NCBI GenBank assembly: GCA_040880125.1
Contig: JBBDJB010000054.1
Span: forward strand, 183,636-247,635
DNA from: JBBDJB01 sp040880125
GTDB lineage: Bacteria; Planctomycetota; Planctomycetia; Pirellulales; JBBDJB01
DNA length: 64,000 nucleotides
Direction of reading: 5' to 3'
Below, piece by piece: positions 26,599-35,395 of the stretch. Below the pieces are notes generated by a model. It was given only the letters and a program-made list of their open reading frames with translations. It made no database searches and was not told the origin of the DNA. Each line of letters begins with the position of its first letter. Position 1 is the first letter of the stretch. A program made the position numbers and the translations under genes.

Positions 26599-27504
26599 TC
26601 ACCGGCTCCCTTGCACAAACTCCACAAATGTCTGCGCGGCGGTCGAGAGCCGCTCGCCGGAGCGGGTGAGGATGCCGGAGTCGATCGGGCGGACCTCGTC
26701 CGACAGCGGGCGCACGCCCACCCGCCGGCCGCGCGTGACCGCGCCACTGGGGAGTAGCGGGACGATCGACACGCCCAGGCCCGCCTCGACCATCCGCACG
26801 ATCAGGTCGGTGTTGGTCGTCTCCATCTCGACCGCCGGTGCGATGCCGCGCCGCAGGAATGCATCGACCAGGTGCTGGCGACCCGTCGAGCCGCTCTCGT
26901 ACAAGATCAGCGGATGCTCCGCCAACTGGGCCAGCGTTACCTGTTCGTGCCGCAGCAGCCGATGACGGGCCGGCGTGATCACGCTCCAGTTCATCGAGAA
27001 CAGATGCGAGTAGGCCAGCTCCGGCGAAGGAGCGTACGGCGCCGCCACACCGAGCGACACGTGTACGTCCTCCAGCAGCACCTGCTCGATGTCGCGCTCG
27101 GTCCGCGAGGTGAGCCGCACGCGGATGTCCGGATAGGCCGCGTGAAACTGCCGCACGGCGTCGATCAGCACATACGCGATCAAGTAGTGGCTGGCCACCA
27201 CGTTCACCTCGCGCGGCCGGCCGGACTCGTCGAACAGCTCGCACAGCTCGCCGGCGCGGTGCAGGAACTCGATGGCGTGCGGCAAGAATCGCTTGCCCTC
27301 GGGCGTCAGCGGCGTCATCCGCCGCATGCCGCGGCTCTTGCGATACAGCGGCACACCCAGCCGCCGCTCCAGGGCCAGCAAACGGTTGCGCACGCCCTGC
27401 TCGGTGATGTGCAATTTCTCGGCCGCCGCGCGGAGGCTCCCCTGCCGGGCCAGCTCGACCAGCGCGGCCACCTGATCGGTAGAAATCGAGGGTGTGGTCT
27501 CCAT
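26599..27504 (-). CDS. LysR-family transcriptional regulator
   Basis: 301-aa LTTR. The winged helix-turn-helix lies at residues 6-65 (QVAALVELARQGSLRAAAEK then LHITEQGVRNRLLALERRLG), with an effector-binding PBP-like domain after residue 85 (REVNVVASHYLIAYVLI, IRVRLTSRTERDIEQVLLE). The family binds T-N11-A boxes in divergent promoters. It is divergent from the secreted VHEWGTFT protein, whose gene is the obvious candidate target. The ATG at 27504 is preferred to one 11 codons upstream. The co-inducer is unknown; sulfur- or nitrogen-related ligands are common for this branch but not visible here. Confidence 0.9.
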   Translation of the reverse strand: METTPSISTDQVAALVELARQGSLRAAAEKLHITEQGVRNRLLALERRLGVPLYRKSRGMRRMTPLTPEGKRFLPHAIEFLHRAGELCELFDESGRPREVNVVASHYLIAYVLIDAVRQFHAAYPDIRVRLTSRTERDIEQVLLEDVHVSLGVAAPYAPSPELAYSHLFSMNWSVITPARHRLLRHEQVTLAQLAEHPLILYESGSTGRQHLVDAFLRRGIAPAVEMETTNTDLIVRMVEAGLGVSIVPLLPSGAVTRGRRVGVRPLSDEVRPIDSGILTRSGERLSTAAQTFVEFVQGSR

Positions 27505-27674
27505 GGCCGGGCTCCGGTTACTGCTGGATAACAACAATTACCATTATACATTCGAGTATTAACAGTTTTGTGTTTTTCACCTGCCCAGGTAGGATTCCAA
27601 TTGGAGACGCCCGGCGGCCCGCCGGTGCGCGAAAACCGCGTGGGGGCTGGGACAAGTAAGGGAGAGAACAAGTC
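27505..27674. promoter_or_regulatory. Divergent LysR/secreted protein promoter region
   Basis: AT-rich tract 27525-27578 in otherwise GC-rich DNA. A plus-strand promoter candidate is TTGTGT (27568-27573), 16-nt spacer, TAGGAT (27590-27595). ATAC/GTAT (27546-27549 and 27556-27559) forms a small dyad that could be part of a regulator site. Confidence 0.45.
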
Positions 27675-29081
27675 ATGCGAAACAGCATCCTGATCGCCGC
27701 CCTGGCGGGCGTAGTGGTTGCGGCACTGACCATCGGTCGGGCGGAGACGAAAGAGGCCTCCGACCGGCTCGTCGTCCACGAGTGGGGAACCTTCACCTGC
27801 ATTCAGGACGAGCAGGGCCACGAGCTGACCGGCGTGAACATCGACGACGAGCCGGTGCCTGAGTTTGTCCACAACCTGCAGCCGTACCTGCTCAATGCGC
27901 CGCTCATCAGCAGCGACTACTGGCAGTACCGCCAAAAGGCCTCGCCGCGGCAGCATCCGCTGGTGACGATGCGGCTGGAAACGCCGGTCATCTACTTCCA
28001 TCCGCCGGCCAGGGCGAAGTTGCCGATGACGCTGGACGTCGACGTGGCGTTTCGCGGCGGCTGGCTGACCGAGTTCTATCCGTTGGCCCGGCCGGATGCC
28101 CCCGGCTTGAAGCAGGGCATTTTCGAGTTCGGCGAACTGACCCCCCAAACCGTTGGCCGGCTCTCCTGGAAGGATCTGCAAGTCGGCACGCAGGCGGTCG
28201 GCCCGCAAACCGACGAGCACGTCTGGACTGCGCCGCGGCAGGTGATCTCGGCCGACGTCACCGCCGCCAGCGGTGAGAGCGAGCGGTACCTGTTCTATCG
28301 CGGCGTGGGCAATCTACGCGCCCCACTGCGGGTGGCGACCGACATCGGCAGCGAAGAGTTGGCGATCCGCGGCAACTTTCAGGACGTGCTCGCGCCGGAC
28401 CAGCGCGCAACAATTCCGCGGCTGTGGCTGGTGCACATCCGCGACGACGGCAAGACAGCGTTTCGCGAGATCGACGCGATCGAAGCGACCGCCTCGCCGG
28501 ACGACGTACTGGCGGTAGTCCGCGCAAACTTCGAAGAAGCGGAATATGATGCTGACAACCTCGATGCCGTGCAAACCCAGATGCACACCGAGCTAGTGGA
28601 AGCCGGGCTCTACCCGGACGAGGCGGCGGCCATGCTGGCCACTTGGCGCCGGGCGTACTTCCAGAGCCCCGGCCTGCGGCTGTTCTTCCCGGTGCCGCGA
28701 GCGTGGACCGATCTTTACCTGCCGCTGGAGCTTTCGGTGGCTGCGGAAATCGAACGCGTGATGATGGGCCGTATCGAGCTGATTACGCCCCGGCAGCGCG
28801 AGCTACTCGCCCGGATCGCGGCCGGACCGGCCTCCGACGGCAAGTGGATCGACGCGATACCGCACTCGCACAGCGCCGCGGTCGAGCGAATCCGCGCCGG
28901 CCGTGCCGACTTTGGCGACCCCGGCGTAGCAGTGCCTGACGACTACGCCGCGTACGTCGAGCTAGGCCGCTTTCGAAATGCGTTGGTTGTCGCCGAGGAA
29001 CGCCGGCGCCCGACCGAGGCGATCAGCAAGTTCATCGACACCTACGCCCTGCATCCGTACCGCTGGGAGGCAAAAGAATAG
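27675..29081 (+). CDS. Exported protein of unknown function with VHEWGTFT motif
   Basis: 468 aa. An N-terminal hydrophobic segment (ILIAALAGVVVAALTIG) acts as signal peptide or anchor. The mature part starts with RLVVHEWGTFTCIQDEQG, a motif I recall from a conserved planctomycete and verrucomicrobial protein family without an assigned role. Later segments include YWQYRQKASPRQHPLVTMRL, TPVIYFHPPARAKLPMTLDV, and a Glu/Asp-rich middle. No catalytic motif is recognised. The ATG has GGGAGAG about 10 nt upstream. The divergent LysR gene suggests regulated expression. Confidence 0.8.
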   Translation: MRNSILIAALAGVVVAALTIGRAETKEASDRLVVHEWGTFTCIQDEQGHELTGVNIDDEPVPEFVHNLQPYLLNAPLISSDYWQYRQKASPRQHPLVTMRLETPVIYFHPPARAKLPMTLDVDVAFRGGWLTEFYPLARPDAPGLKQGIFEFGELTPQTVGRLSWKDLQVGTQAVGPQTDEHVWTAPRQVISADVTAASGESERYLFYRGVGNLRAPLRVATDIGSEELAIRGNFQDVLAPDQRATIPRLWLVHIRDDGKTAFREIDAIEATASPDDVLAVVRANFEEAEYDADNLDAVQTQMHTELVEAGLYPDEAAAMLATWRRAYFQSPGLRLFFPVPRAWTDLYLPLELSVAAEIERVMMGRIELITPRQRELLARIAAGPASDGKWIDAIPHSHSAAVERIRAGRADFGDPGVAVPDDYAAYVELGRFRNALVVAEERRRPTEAISKFIDTYALHPYRWEAKE

Positions 29082-29086
29082 CGAAT

Positions 29087-29120
29087 GGGTGCCAAGGCGG
29101 GCTTGTTGTCCCGCCGTGCC
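29087..29120. repeat. Family A hairpin repeat with 3-nt insertion in the loop
   Basis: GGGTGCCAAGGCGGG, loop CTTGTTGT, CCCGCCGTGCC. It starts 5 bp after the preceding stop codon, in a terminator-like position. Confidence 0.8.
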
Positions 29121-29144
29121 GGAGCCGTTCCAGTTGGCTGCAAT

Positions 29145-29169
29145 GCACACACAGGAATGTCTGTGCCAC
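29145..29169. repeat. Family B hairpin, inverted
   Basis: GCACACACAGGAATGTCTGT then GCCAC, the reverse complement orientation of the copy at 19625. Confidence 0.8.
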
Positions 29170-29190
29170 CATGCCGTCCATGGCTGCCAA

Positions 29191-30291
29191 TCAACCGGCC
29201 GGCGGTCGCATCGCGGCGAGAATCGCCGGTTCGTCGTCGACTTCGACCAGTTCCACCTGGCCGATGCGAACCGGCAGGATGAAACGCAATCGGCCGTGCT
29301 CGGCCTTCTTGTCATGACGCATGTGACCGAGCAGCTCAGCGGCCGGCAGTTCCGGCATGTCGACCGGCAGACCGAGCGCCGCGAGCAGCGCGTGTTGCCG
29401 CGCGGTCGTGGCCGCGTCGATGCGACCCAGCCTTTCGGCCAGCCGCGAAGCGCACAGCATGCCGATCGAGATCGCCTCGCCGTGCAAAAGCGTGCCGTAG
29501 CTTGCGGCGGCCTCTAGGGCGTGGCCGAACGTGTGGCCGTAGTTGAGTACCGCCCGCAGGCCGGACTCCTCGCGCTCGTCCTGCTCGACGACGTCCGCCT
29601 TCAGCCGGCAGCAGCGGGCGATCACATGGACCAACACACTCGGCTCGCGGCGGTTGAGCGCCTCGATGTTCGCCTCCAGGTATTCGAAAAAGTCCGCATC
29701 AAGGATCACGCCGTATTTCACGACTTCGGCCAAGCCGGCACGGTAGTGACGGTCCGGCACGCTGGCTAGCACATCGGTGTCGATTAGCACGCCGATCGGC
29801 TGCCAGAACGCGCCCACGATGTTTTTCGCTTCCGGCAAATTCACGCCGACTTTGCCGCCGACCGAGCTGTCGACCTGGGCGAGCAGCGTCGTAGGGATTT
29901 GCAGCAGCGGAATACCCCGCGCGAACCCGGCGGCCACAAAGCCAGCCAGATCGCCGACCACGCCTCCTCCCAGGGCAATGACCACACTCTGCCGGTCGGC
30001 GCCCGCCCGAAGCATCTCCCGCCACAGGCGAACGGCCTCGTCAGGCGACTTGCTCGGTTCGCCGGCCGGCACCGTAAGCAGCGTGTGCGGCAGTCCGGCC
30101 GCGGCAAGCCGCTCGCTCACCCGCTGCCCGTAGAGCGGTGCCACCTCGCTGTCGGTGACCACCACGGCGCGGCTGACCCTGCGGAGCGAGCGCAGGAAGC
30201 TGTCGACCGCGTCGAGGTTGCCGCTACCGATGTGGATGTCGTAGCTACGCGGTCCGAGCCGGACGGGGACGCTTTGTACCGAGTCGCTCAC
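29191..30291 (-). CDS. aroB: 3-Dehydroquinate synthase
   Basis: 366-aa NAD- and metal-dependent enzyme that converts DAHP to 3-dehydroquinate, the second shikimate-pathway step. Family signatures include VIALGGGVVGDLAGFVAA (NAD loop), TTLLAQVDSSVGGKVGVN, and the metal ligands in LNYGHTFGHALEAA and HGEAISIGM. Length is normal. The C-terminal half is intact to the family end. aroE is elsewhere in the window, so the pathway genes are not clustered. Confidence 0.95.
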   Translation of the reverse strand: MSDSVQSVPVRLGPRSYDIHIGSGNLDAVDSFLRSLRRVSRAVVVTDSEVAPLYGQRVSERLAAAGLPHTLLTVPAGEPSKSPDEAVRLWREMLRAGADRQSVVIALGGGVVGDLAGFVAAGFARGIPLLQIPTTLLAQVDSSVGGKVGVNLPEAKNIVGAFWQPIGVLIDTDVLASVPDRHYRAGLAEVVKYGVILDADFFEYLEANIEALNRREPSVLVHVIARCCRLKADVVEQDEREESGLRAVLNYGHTFGHALEAAASYGTLLHGEAISIGMLCASRLAERLGRIDAATTARQHALLAALGLPVDMPELPAAELLGHMRHDKKAEHGRLRFILPVRIGQVELVEVDDEPAILAAMRPPAG

Positions 30292-30383
30292 GGCGAAATC
30301 CTGGCGGGTGAATGCGGAAGTGGAGGCACCTCGCCGAGCGATGCATCCAATCGGTCGGAGCGGCTGCTCGGACGATCAACGTT

Positions 30384-30467
30384 TTGAAAAATGGGACAGG
30401 CACCTCGCGATGCCAGTTAACTCAGGGGAATTCTTCACGTACTCGGAGGCGAGTCCCATCTTTTCAA
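30384..30467. repeat. Family D inverted-repeat element
   Basis: Left arm TTGAAAAATGGGACAGGCAC (30385-30404), right arm GCGAGTCCCATCTTTTCAA (30449-30467). It lies in the gap upstream of aroB and downstream of the 74-aa gene. Confidence 0.8.
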
Positions 30468-30491
30468 TAGCCGCGATCGCGCCGCCGCCGG

Positions 30492-30716
30492 CTACGAAGC
30501 CAGCCGCTGGACGTCCTCCGGCGTGACAATAATCCGCCGGCAAAAGCCGGTATGCGTGCGGATGTACTCCAGATGCGAGGCTTCGTCCGGTTTCTCGTGC
30601 AGCAGCTTTTCCAGCCGCTGCCGCTCGTGCGCCTCCCACTCGTCGTACTCGTCCGGCCAGACCGTTTCGGTCTCCATCACCAGGGCTTCGCGATACGGAT
30701 CGAACTTGTCAGGCAT
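30492..30716 (-). CDS. Conserved hypothetical protein, 74 aa
   Basis: Small soluble acidic protein. It has a Glu/Trp-rich first half (ETVWPDEYDEWEAHERQRLE) and ends in YIRTHTGFCRRIIVTPEDVQ. The pattern RTHTGFCR is one I associate with a short planctomycete protein family of unknown function. No membrane segment is present, and the single cysteine does not suggest metal binding. The next gene upstream is divergent. Confidence 0.65.
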   Translation of the reverse strand: MPDKFDPYREALVMETETVWPDEYDEWEAHERQRLEKLLHEKPDEASHLEYIRTHTGFCRRIIVTPEDVQRLAS

Positions 30717-30935
30717 GGCGGCTCAAAGCTTTTGCAAGGGGGAGAGGCGTCGTGAAGTGGATGCAATCCTTCCGGCAGCCGACCGCCGAAGAGGAGAGGT
30801 ATTTTGCGACAACGGCTAGTATACTTTCCGTACGACGAGTGAAAAGTGGAAGATCGCCCCGCCACCGCAGGCGGACCGTACTTCGTTTCCGTATTTCCTA
30901 GCCGGCCGCCGCCCGCGGCCCCGAGCCGCCTGCCC

Positions 30936-31484
30936 ATGCGAGTCTCCGGCAAACTGATTGTGTTGACGCTGGTCGCGCTGGGCCTGGGCACAACGCTGTT
31001 CAGCCTGTGGTTCACCTACCGCTCGACGTACCGCACGCTAAGGATGTGGGGTCCGGAGACGGCGCGGCTCATTCAAGCAGCCCAGCAGGTGACGGTCCTG
31101 CGGCTGGAGCCGGACATCGGAGACGTGGCGGTCGACGGGCCGCGGCTCCAAGTGGGCGGCGAGACGCTCCCTATTGCCCAGCAGCGGGACTTCAGCCAGG
31201 TGCGGGGGCTGATTCATCTCCGCCAGGCACTGCTGCAGGACGCCAATTTCCGCTGGGACGCCCCACTGGACGAGTGCCAGCCGATGTGGGGCTACGCCCT
31301 ACGGTTCGAACAGCAAGGCCGCACCGCGACGCTGGCCTTCTCGCTCGATTGCGGCCGGGTGGCGCTGGCCGACAGCGATACCGCGGTGGCGCTCTCACCC
31401 GCGGTGACCGAGGGACTGGCAGATTTCTTCGCCGAGAGCTTTCCCAAACAGGCCGAGCCGCCGGCGTCCGAAGTCGCCGAGTAA
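30936..31484 (+). CDS. Membrane-anchored protein of unknown function
   Basis: 182 aa with one N-terminal transmembrane helix (KLIVLTLVALGLGTTLFSLW) followed by a periplasmic domain (YRSTYRTLRMWGPETARLIQ, GLIHLRQALLQDANFRWD). No known domain. A TATACT at 30820-30825 could be its -10 element. The frame is open 30 codons upstream, but MRVSGKLIVLT is the natural membrane-anchor start. The last 193 bp overlap the rhomboid gene on the other strand. Confidence 0.7.
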   Translation: MRVSGKLIVLTLVALGLGTTLFSLWFTYRSTYRTLRMWGPETARLIQAAQQVTVLRLEPDIGDVAVDGPRLQVGGETLPIAQQRDFSQVRGLIHLRQALLQDANFRWDAPLDECQPMWGYALRFEQQGRTATLAFSLDCGRVALADSDTAVALSPAVTEGLADFFAESFPKQAEPPASEVAE

Positions 31485-32218
31485 CTCTGCACCGGCGGCA
31501 ACGCGCTGCCCAGCCAAATCCGCCGCTGGCGGTGATACTCGTAGCCGGGATGGCCTGGGCAGTAGAACATCGTCGTCAGTACGACCAGCGTGCCAATCAG
31601 TGCGGCGGTAATCCAATAGATGCGTCGCTTGCGGTCAAACACCGCCATGCCATAGAGCGCCCCGAACAACAGCCCCGACACGTGCGCGATGTTGGCCACC
31701 GGCATCAGGTTCATCAGCGTGGCGAAGATGCAGAACACCAGCCAGCCCATCATTACCAGCACCACCTGCTGATCGCACACCAGGTAGAACTCCGGCGCGT
31801 ACTGCCGGCCCACCCAAATCATGCCGAACAGGCCGTACATGATGCCGGAGAGGCCCAGGGCGCCGATCTGGCCATTGATCGGCTCATCGTAGTTGCTGAT
31901 CACAAATTCCGGCAGCATCGATACGTAGGCCAACAGCACGATCAGGCCCAGCGTTCGATACGAGCCGAAGCGGTGTTCTACCGCCGGTCCGAAAGTTGCC
32001 AGCCAGTAGACGTTAAAAAACGCATGCAGCGGGTTGGCGTGCAGCAACGTCGTGGTGAAGGGGCGCCACAGCTCGCCGGCCCACATCGGTGACAGAATCC
32101 CCAGCTTGAAGTCGTTGTAGTAAACGTGGCGCCGCTCGGGGTCGAACACGCAGACCAGTTCGATTGCCACGGCGATCGCCGTGATCAGCAGCGTCACAGG
32201 CGTGCGCTGGAAGTTCAT
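31292..32218 (-). CDS. Rhomboid-family intramembrane serine protease
   Basis: 308 aa with about six transmembrane helices. The catalytic serine lies in GALGLSGIMYGLFGMIW (GxSG) and the catalytic histidine in ANIAHVSGLLFGALYG; the HANPLHAFFNVYWLATFG segment matches the conserved HxxxxHxxxNM region. The protease should cleave single-pass substrates in the membrane. The ATG at 32218 is preferred over one six codons earlier. The last 64 residues (after RIWLGSALPP) are Ser/Ala-rich and antisense to the neighbouring gene, so the natural end may be earlier and this tail a read-through extension. Confidence 0.85.
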   Translation of the reverse strand: MNFQRTPVTLLITAIAVAIELVCVFDPERRHVYYNDFKLGILSPMWAGELWRPFTTTLLHANPLHAFFNVYWLATFGPAVEHRFGSYRTLGLIVLLAYVSMLPEFVISNYDEPINGQIGALGLSGIMYGLFGMIWVGRQYAPEFYLVCDQQVVLVMMGWLVFCIFATLMNLMPVANIAHVSGLLFGALYGMAVFDRKRRIYWITAALIGTLVVLTTMFYCPGHPGYEYHRQRRIWLGSALPPVQSYSATSDAGGSACLGKLSAKKSASPSVTAGESATAVSLSASATRPQSSEKASVAVRPCCSNRRA

Positions 32219-32248
32219 CACGGGGCGGGGAAGCATGGCGCGGCTCGG

Positions 32249-33073
32249 TCAGGTCTCGTTGCTGGGGCGACCGCCGGCCGACTGGCCGAGTTGTCCGCTC
32301 TGCAGAAGCTGCTGGGCCTGTTCCACCTCACGATAATAGTCGCGGCGCTCCAACAGCCGGGCCGCGTCGGCATCGACGACCGCCACCACGTCCCGATGCA
32401 ATTGCAGGGCCGAGGCGGTTACTTGCGCCGTGACGGGGCCTTCCACCGCGTCCCGAATCGCCCTGGACTTCGCCTCACCGGTCGCCAAGAGCAGGCACCG
32501 CCGCGACTCGAGGATCGTGCCCACGCCCATGGTGACCGCCAGCCGCGGCACCTGCTCGGCGCTGCCGAAGAACCGGGTATTGTCGCGGATGGTTTCGGAA
32601 GTGAGGGTCTTCAGCCGCGTGCGGCTTCCCAGCGAGGAGCCCGGCTCGTTGAACGCGATGTGGCCGTCGCTGCCGATTCCCAGCACTTGCAGGTCGATGC
32701 CCCCGGCCGCGGCGATTTTCCGCTCGTACTGCGGGCAGTAGGACTCGAAGTCGAGCGCCCGCCCGTCGGGCACGTTCGTGTTTTTGGGGTCGATGTTCAG
32801 ATGGTCGAACAGCTCGCTCTGCATGAAGTGACGGTAGCTCTGTGGATGCGACGGCGCCAGGCCGATGTATTCGTCGAGGTTGAAGGTCACGACCTGCGAG
32901 AAGTCGAGCCCCTGGTCGCGATGCATGTGGATCAGCTCGCGATACATGCCCAGGGGCGTACTGCCGGTGGCCAGCCCCAGCACGCTCGCCGGCTTGCGGC
33001 GGACCAGGTCGGCGACCAGGCGCGCAGCCCGATCGGCAACGGCGGCGGCATCGGCTTCAATAATCACCCGCAT
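32249..33073 (-). CDS. nagB: Glucosamine-6-phosphate deaminase
   Basis: 274-aa aldose-ketose isomerase/deaminase that converts glucosamine-6-P to fructose-6-P and ammonia. Motifs: ASVLGLATGSTPLGMYREL (phosphate loop), VVTFNLDEYIGLAP (catalytic Asp), LQVLGIGSDGHIAFNEPGS (with His) and TMGVGTILESRRCLLLATG. The ATG at 33073 is the family start; 45 codons of open frame upstream are ignored. It lies 30 bp upstream of the rhomboid gene on the same strand. No other amino-sugar genes are near. Confidence 0.93.
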   Translation of the reverse strand: MRVIIEADAAAVADRAARLVADLVRRKPASVLGLATGSTPLGMYRELIHMHRDQGLDFSQVVTFNLDEYIGLAPSHPQSYRHFMQSELFDHLNIDPKNTNVPDGRALDFESYCPQYERKIAAAGGIDLQVLGIGSDGHIAFNEPGSSLGSRTRLKTLTSETIRDNTRFFGSAEQVPRLAVTMGVGTILESRRCLLLATGEAKSRAIRDAVEGPVTAQVTASALQLHRDVVAVVDADAARLLERRDYYREVEQAQQLLQSGQLGQSAGGRPSNET

Positions 33074-33397
33074 CGAGCGGTTCCCAGTCCAGTGGCGGCG
33101 TCCAGTAGCGGCGATTGCCACAACTTTGTAACCCAGCTTCGGTGGAAAGCCAACCGGGGCTCGCCCTGCATCTGTCTTCCGCGTCGCGGCAATCGCCCGA
33201 GGCGGCACCTCTGCTTCGTAGCTGAACTCTCACGAATTCAGCTACGGCAAGGTGAGTCTCTCACGATTTCAGCTACCACATCTGCTATCACGCATCCGCC
33301 TAGGCCGTCGCGGCGGCCTTACTTATAATGCCGGGCTAGTTCACGGACGACGCGCGGAGCGGTCCCGCTCGCGCAGCCACCTGGCGGAGCCGGTCCC
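33074..33397. other. 324-bp divergent nagB/parA gap with repeats
   Basis: Two family C copies: GTAGCTGAACTCTCACGAAT to TCAGCTAC (33217-33244) and a degenerate one ending TTTCAGCTAC (33251-33275). A perfect -10 hexamer TATAAT at 33324-33329 faces the ParA gene, without a clear -35. Confidence 0.5.
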
Positions 33398-34213
33398 ATG
33401 CGTTCGATCGCCATCATCAATCAAAAGGGCGGGGTCGGGAAGACCACCACCGCGGTCAATCTCAGCGCAGCGCTGGCCGACACCGGCAAGCGCGTCTGTC
33501 TGGTTGACCTCGATCCTCAGGCGCACGCCTCGCTCCACTTGGGCGTCGACCCGAGCACCGGGTTGCCCACCATCTATGACGTGCTGATCAGCGACGCGCC
33601 GCTGTCAGACGCTACGCGGCAAGTCGACCACAACTTGTATGTGGCCGGGTCGCACATCGACCTGGCGGCGGCCGAGGTCGAATTGGCCGGCGTGGTCGGG
33701 CGCGAAGTGATCTTGCGAGACAAGCTGCGCGCGCTGGGCGATCAATACGATTACGTATTGATCGACTGTCCGCCGTCGCTCGGCCTGTTGACGCTCAACG
33801 CCCTGAGCGCGGTGGACGACGTTTTTCTTCCGCTTCAGCCGCACTTTCTGGCGCTGCATGGCTTAAGCAAACTGCTGGAGACGCTCGAACTGGTCGCCAA
33901 GCGGCTCAACGGTCGGTTGCGTCTGGCCGGCGTCGCACTGTGCCTGTACGAGTCCGGCACGCGGCTGGCTTCGGAGGTGCAGGACGACGTGGCGGAGTTT
34001 TTCCGGCAGGCCCGAGGGCGGCAGAACTGCTGGAGCGGTGCGAACTTGTTCGAGCATCATATCCGGCGGAACATCCGCTTGGCGGAAGCCCCCAGCTTCG
34101 GGCAATCGATCTTCCAGTACGCGCCGGACTCCAATGGGGCGGTCGACTATCGGTTGCTGGCGGAAGAGGTGCTGCTGCTGTACGAGCAGCAGGCGCTACG
34201 CAGCGCGTGCTGA
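33398..34213 (+). CDS. ParA/Soj-family ATPase
   Basis: 271-aa Walker ATPase. The deviant P-loop is NQKGGVGKTTTAVNLS (residues 8-23), the switch I region is LVDLDPQAHASLHLG and the Walker B segment YDYVLIDCPPSLGLLT. ParA dimers segregate chromosome or cargo along nucleoid DNA with ParB or an adaptor. No parB follows, so an orphan ParA involved in protein positioning is possible; a chromosomal Soj with distant ParB is the alternative. The N-terminus starts directly at the ATPase fold, without the HTH seen in plasmid types. Confidence 0.9.
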   Translation: MRSIAIINQKGGVGKTTTAVNLSAALADTGKRVCLVDLDPQAHASLHLGVDPSTGLPTIYDVLISDAPLSDATRQVDHNLYVAGSHIDLAAAEVELAGVVGREVILRDKLRALGDQYDYVLIDCPPSLGLLTLNALSAVDDVFLPLQPHFLALHGLSKLLETLELVAKRLNGRLRLAGVALCLYESGTRLASEVQDDVAEFFRQARGRQNCWSGANLFEHHIRRNIRLAEAPSFGQSIFQYAPDSNGAVDYRLLAEEVLLLYEQQALRSAC

Positions 34214-34235
34214 TGGGTGCTGATGCTATTGCAAA

Positions 34236-34260
34236 GTGGCACAGTCATCTCAGTCTGTGC
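34236..34260. repeat. Family B hairpin repeat
   Basis: GTGGCACAGTCA-TCTC-AGTCTGTGC, a variant with a compensated loop region. In the convergent gap between parA and the TPR gene. Confidence 0.75.
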
Positions 34261-34331
34261 GGTCTCGCCTATGCGCAGCGACACACGCAAGAATCGAAGA
34301 AACCCAGAGGGAGAGAGAGAAAGGCGCCGCC

Positions 34332-34847
34332 TCACACGATGACGCTGGTCAACTGCTGAAATGCCGGGTCGTTGCGGACTGGATCGAAGTCGCGCTCGTC
34401 GGGGATCAAGTCGCGAAAGTTCGAGTCGATGTCCAGCGCCCGGGCGAGACACTCCAACGAGAGCCGCTTGTTGCCGGCCAGGCTGAAGTAACAGGCCAGG
34501 TTGTAGTGCAGGATAGCTTCCTCGGGCGCAATGGTGAGTGCGGTTTCGAGCATCTCGACCGCCTGGTCGAGCTGTCCCAGCCGCTTGTAGCACCAGCCCA
34601 TCGCCAGCAGAATGTGGATGTCATCCGGAAAAGCGACAGTCGCCTGATGGAAACAATCTAGGGCGTCCGCGTGACGATGAAGCGACCGCAGCGCTTCTCC
34701 GCGGAGATAGAGAGCCCTGCCGTGCAGGGTCTGATGCTCGCCCCACTCGGACAGCACCTCTAGCGCGCGCTGCGGCATGCCCAGCTCGAGGTAGCCCTCA
34801 GCCTGGGTGACGATCTTTTGCCGGCGAATTCGCTGATGAGAAGCCAT
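34332..34847 (-). CDS. Tetratricopeptide-repeat protein
   Basis: 171 aa with about three TPR units: residues 12-50 (AEGYLELGMPQRALEVLSEW), 52-85 (RALYLRGEALRSLHRHADAL then FHQATVAFPDD) and 86-125 (LLAMGWCYKRLGQLDQAVEM), with a fourth near 120-150 (LHYNLACYFSLAGNKRLSLE). The family mediates protein-protein contacts; the partner is unknown. The ATG at 34847 starts directly before the first repeat; 43 codons of open frame upstream lack TPR character. No signal peptide. Confidence 0.82.
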   Translation of the reverse strand: MASHQRIRRQKIVTQAEGYLELGMPQRALEVLSEWGEHQTLHGRALYLRGEALRSLHRHADALDCFHQATVAFPDDIHILLAMGWCYKRLGQLDQAVEMLETALTIAPEEAILHYNLACYFSLAGNKRLSLECLARALDIDSNFRDLIPDERDFDPVRNDPAFQQLTSVIV

Positions 34848-35220
34848 CTGGCGTTCGACTCTCCTAGAGCGGTATAGCGTCGCCCGGGAGCGACTGCGTT
34901 CTCGACATTCCATTCTAGTCATATGGCGGAGGAACTCCAGCGACGCGCGCTCGGATTGCGGCGCAACTTGCGGCACACCAACAAGAAAAGGGCACGGTTC
35001 CAGTTGGACCGGTTACGGCCAGCCGCCTCGATAGGGCGAATGCACCGGCGCGCCAGCTAAAGGCACAGCCCGCGTCGCCGAGTGCGAGCGCGAGTTGGTT
35101 ATTCGGTAGGAGGGGGCTGCATCCTCTTGTTTCGCGGCACCGTCTTGGAACCAGCGGACGGGCGGCTCCGCAGGCGCGGGCAGGGCCGTTGTCGCAAGGA
35201 CGGAGCATTCTCACCGAGGC

Positions 35221-35250
35221 GCACGGCGGGACAAGCCCGCCGTGGCACCC
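35221..35250. repeat. Family A hairpin repeat, inverted
   Basis: GCACGGCGGG, loop ACAAG, CCCGCCGTGGC followed by ACCC; the reverse orientation of the copy at 4275. Confidence 0.85.
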
Positions 35251-35395
35251 CTTGGATGCCCAGCGATAACACCCCTTGAATGCCCCGCCGTGACACTTCG
35301 GTGAGGCGGCCGGTACAGCGAAGGCATCGGCGCGGGAGATAGAGCCGCCATCGACCGACCTCGAAGCGCCGCCGCCATTGACCCGCCAACGCAAA

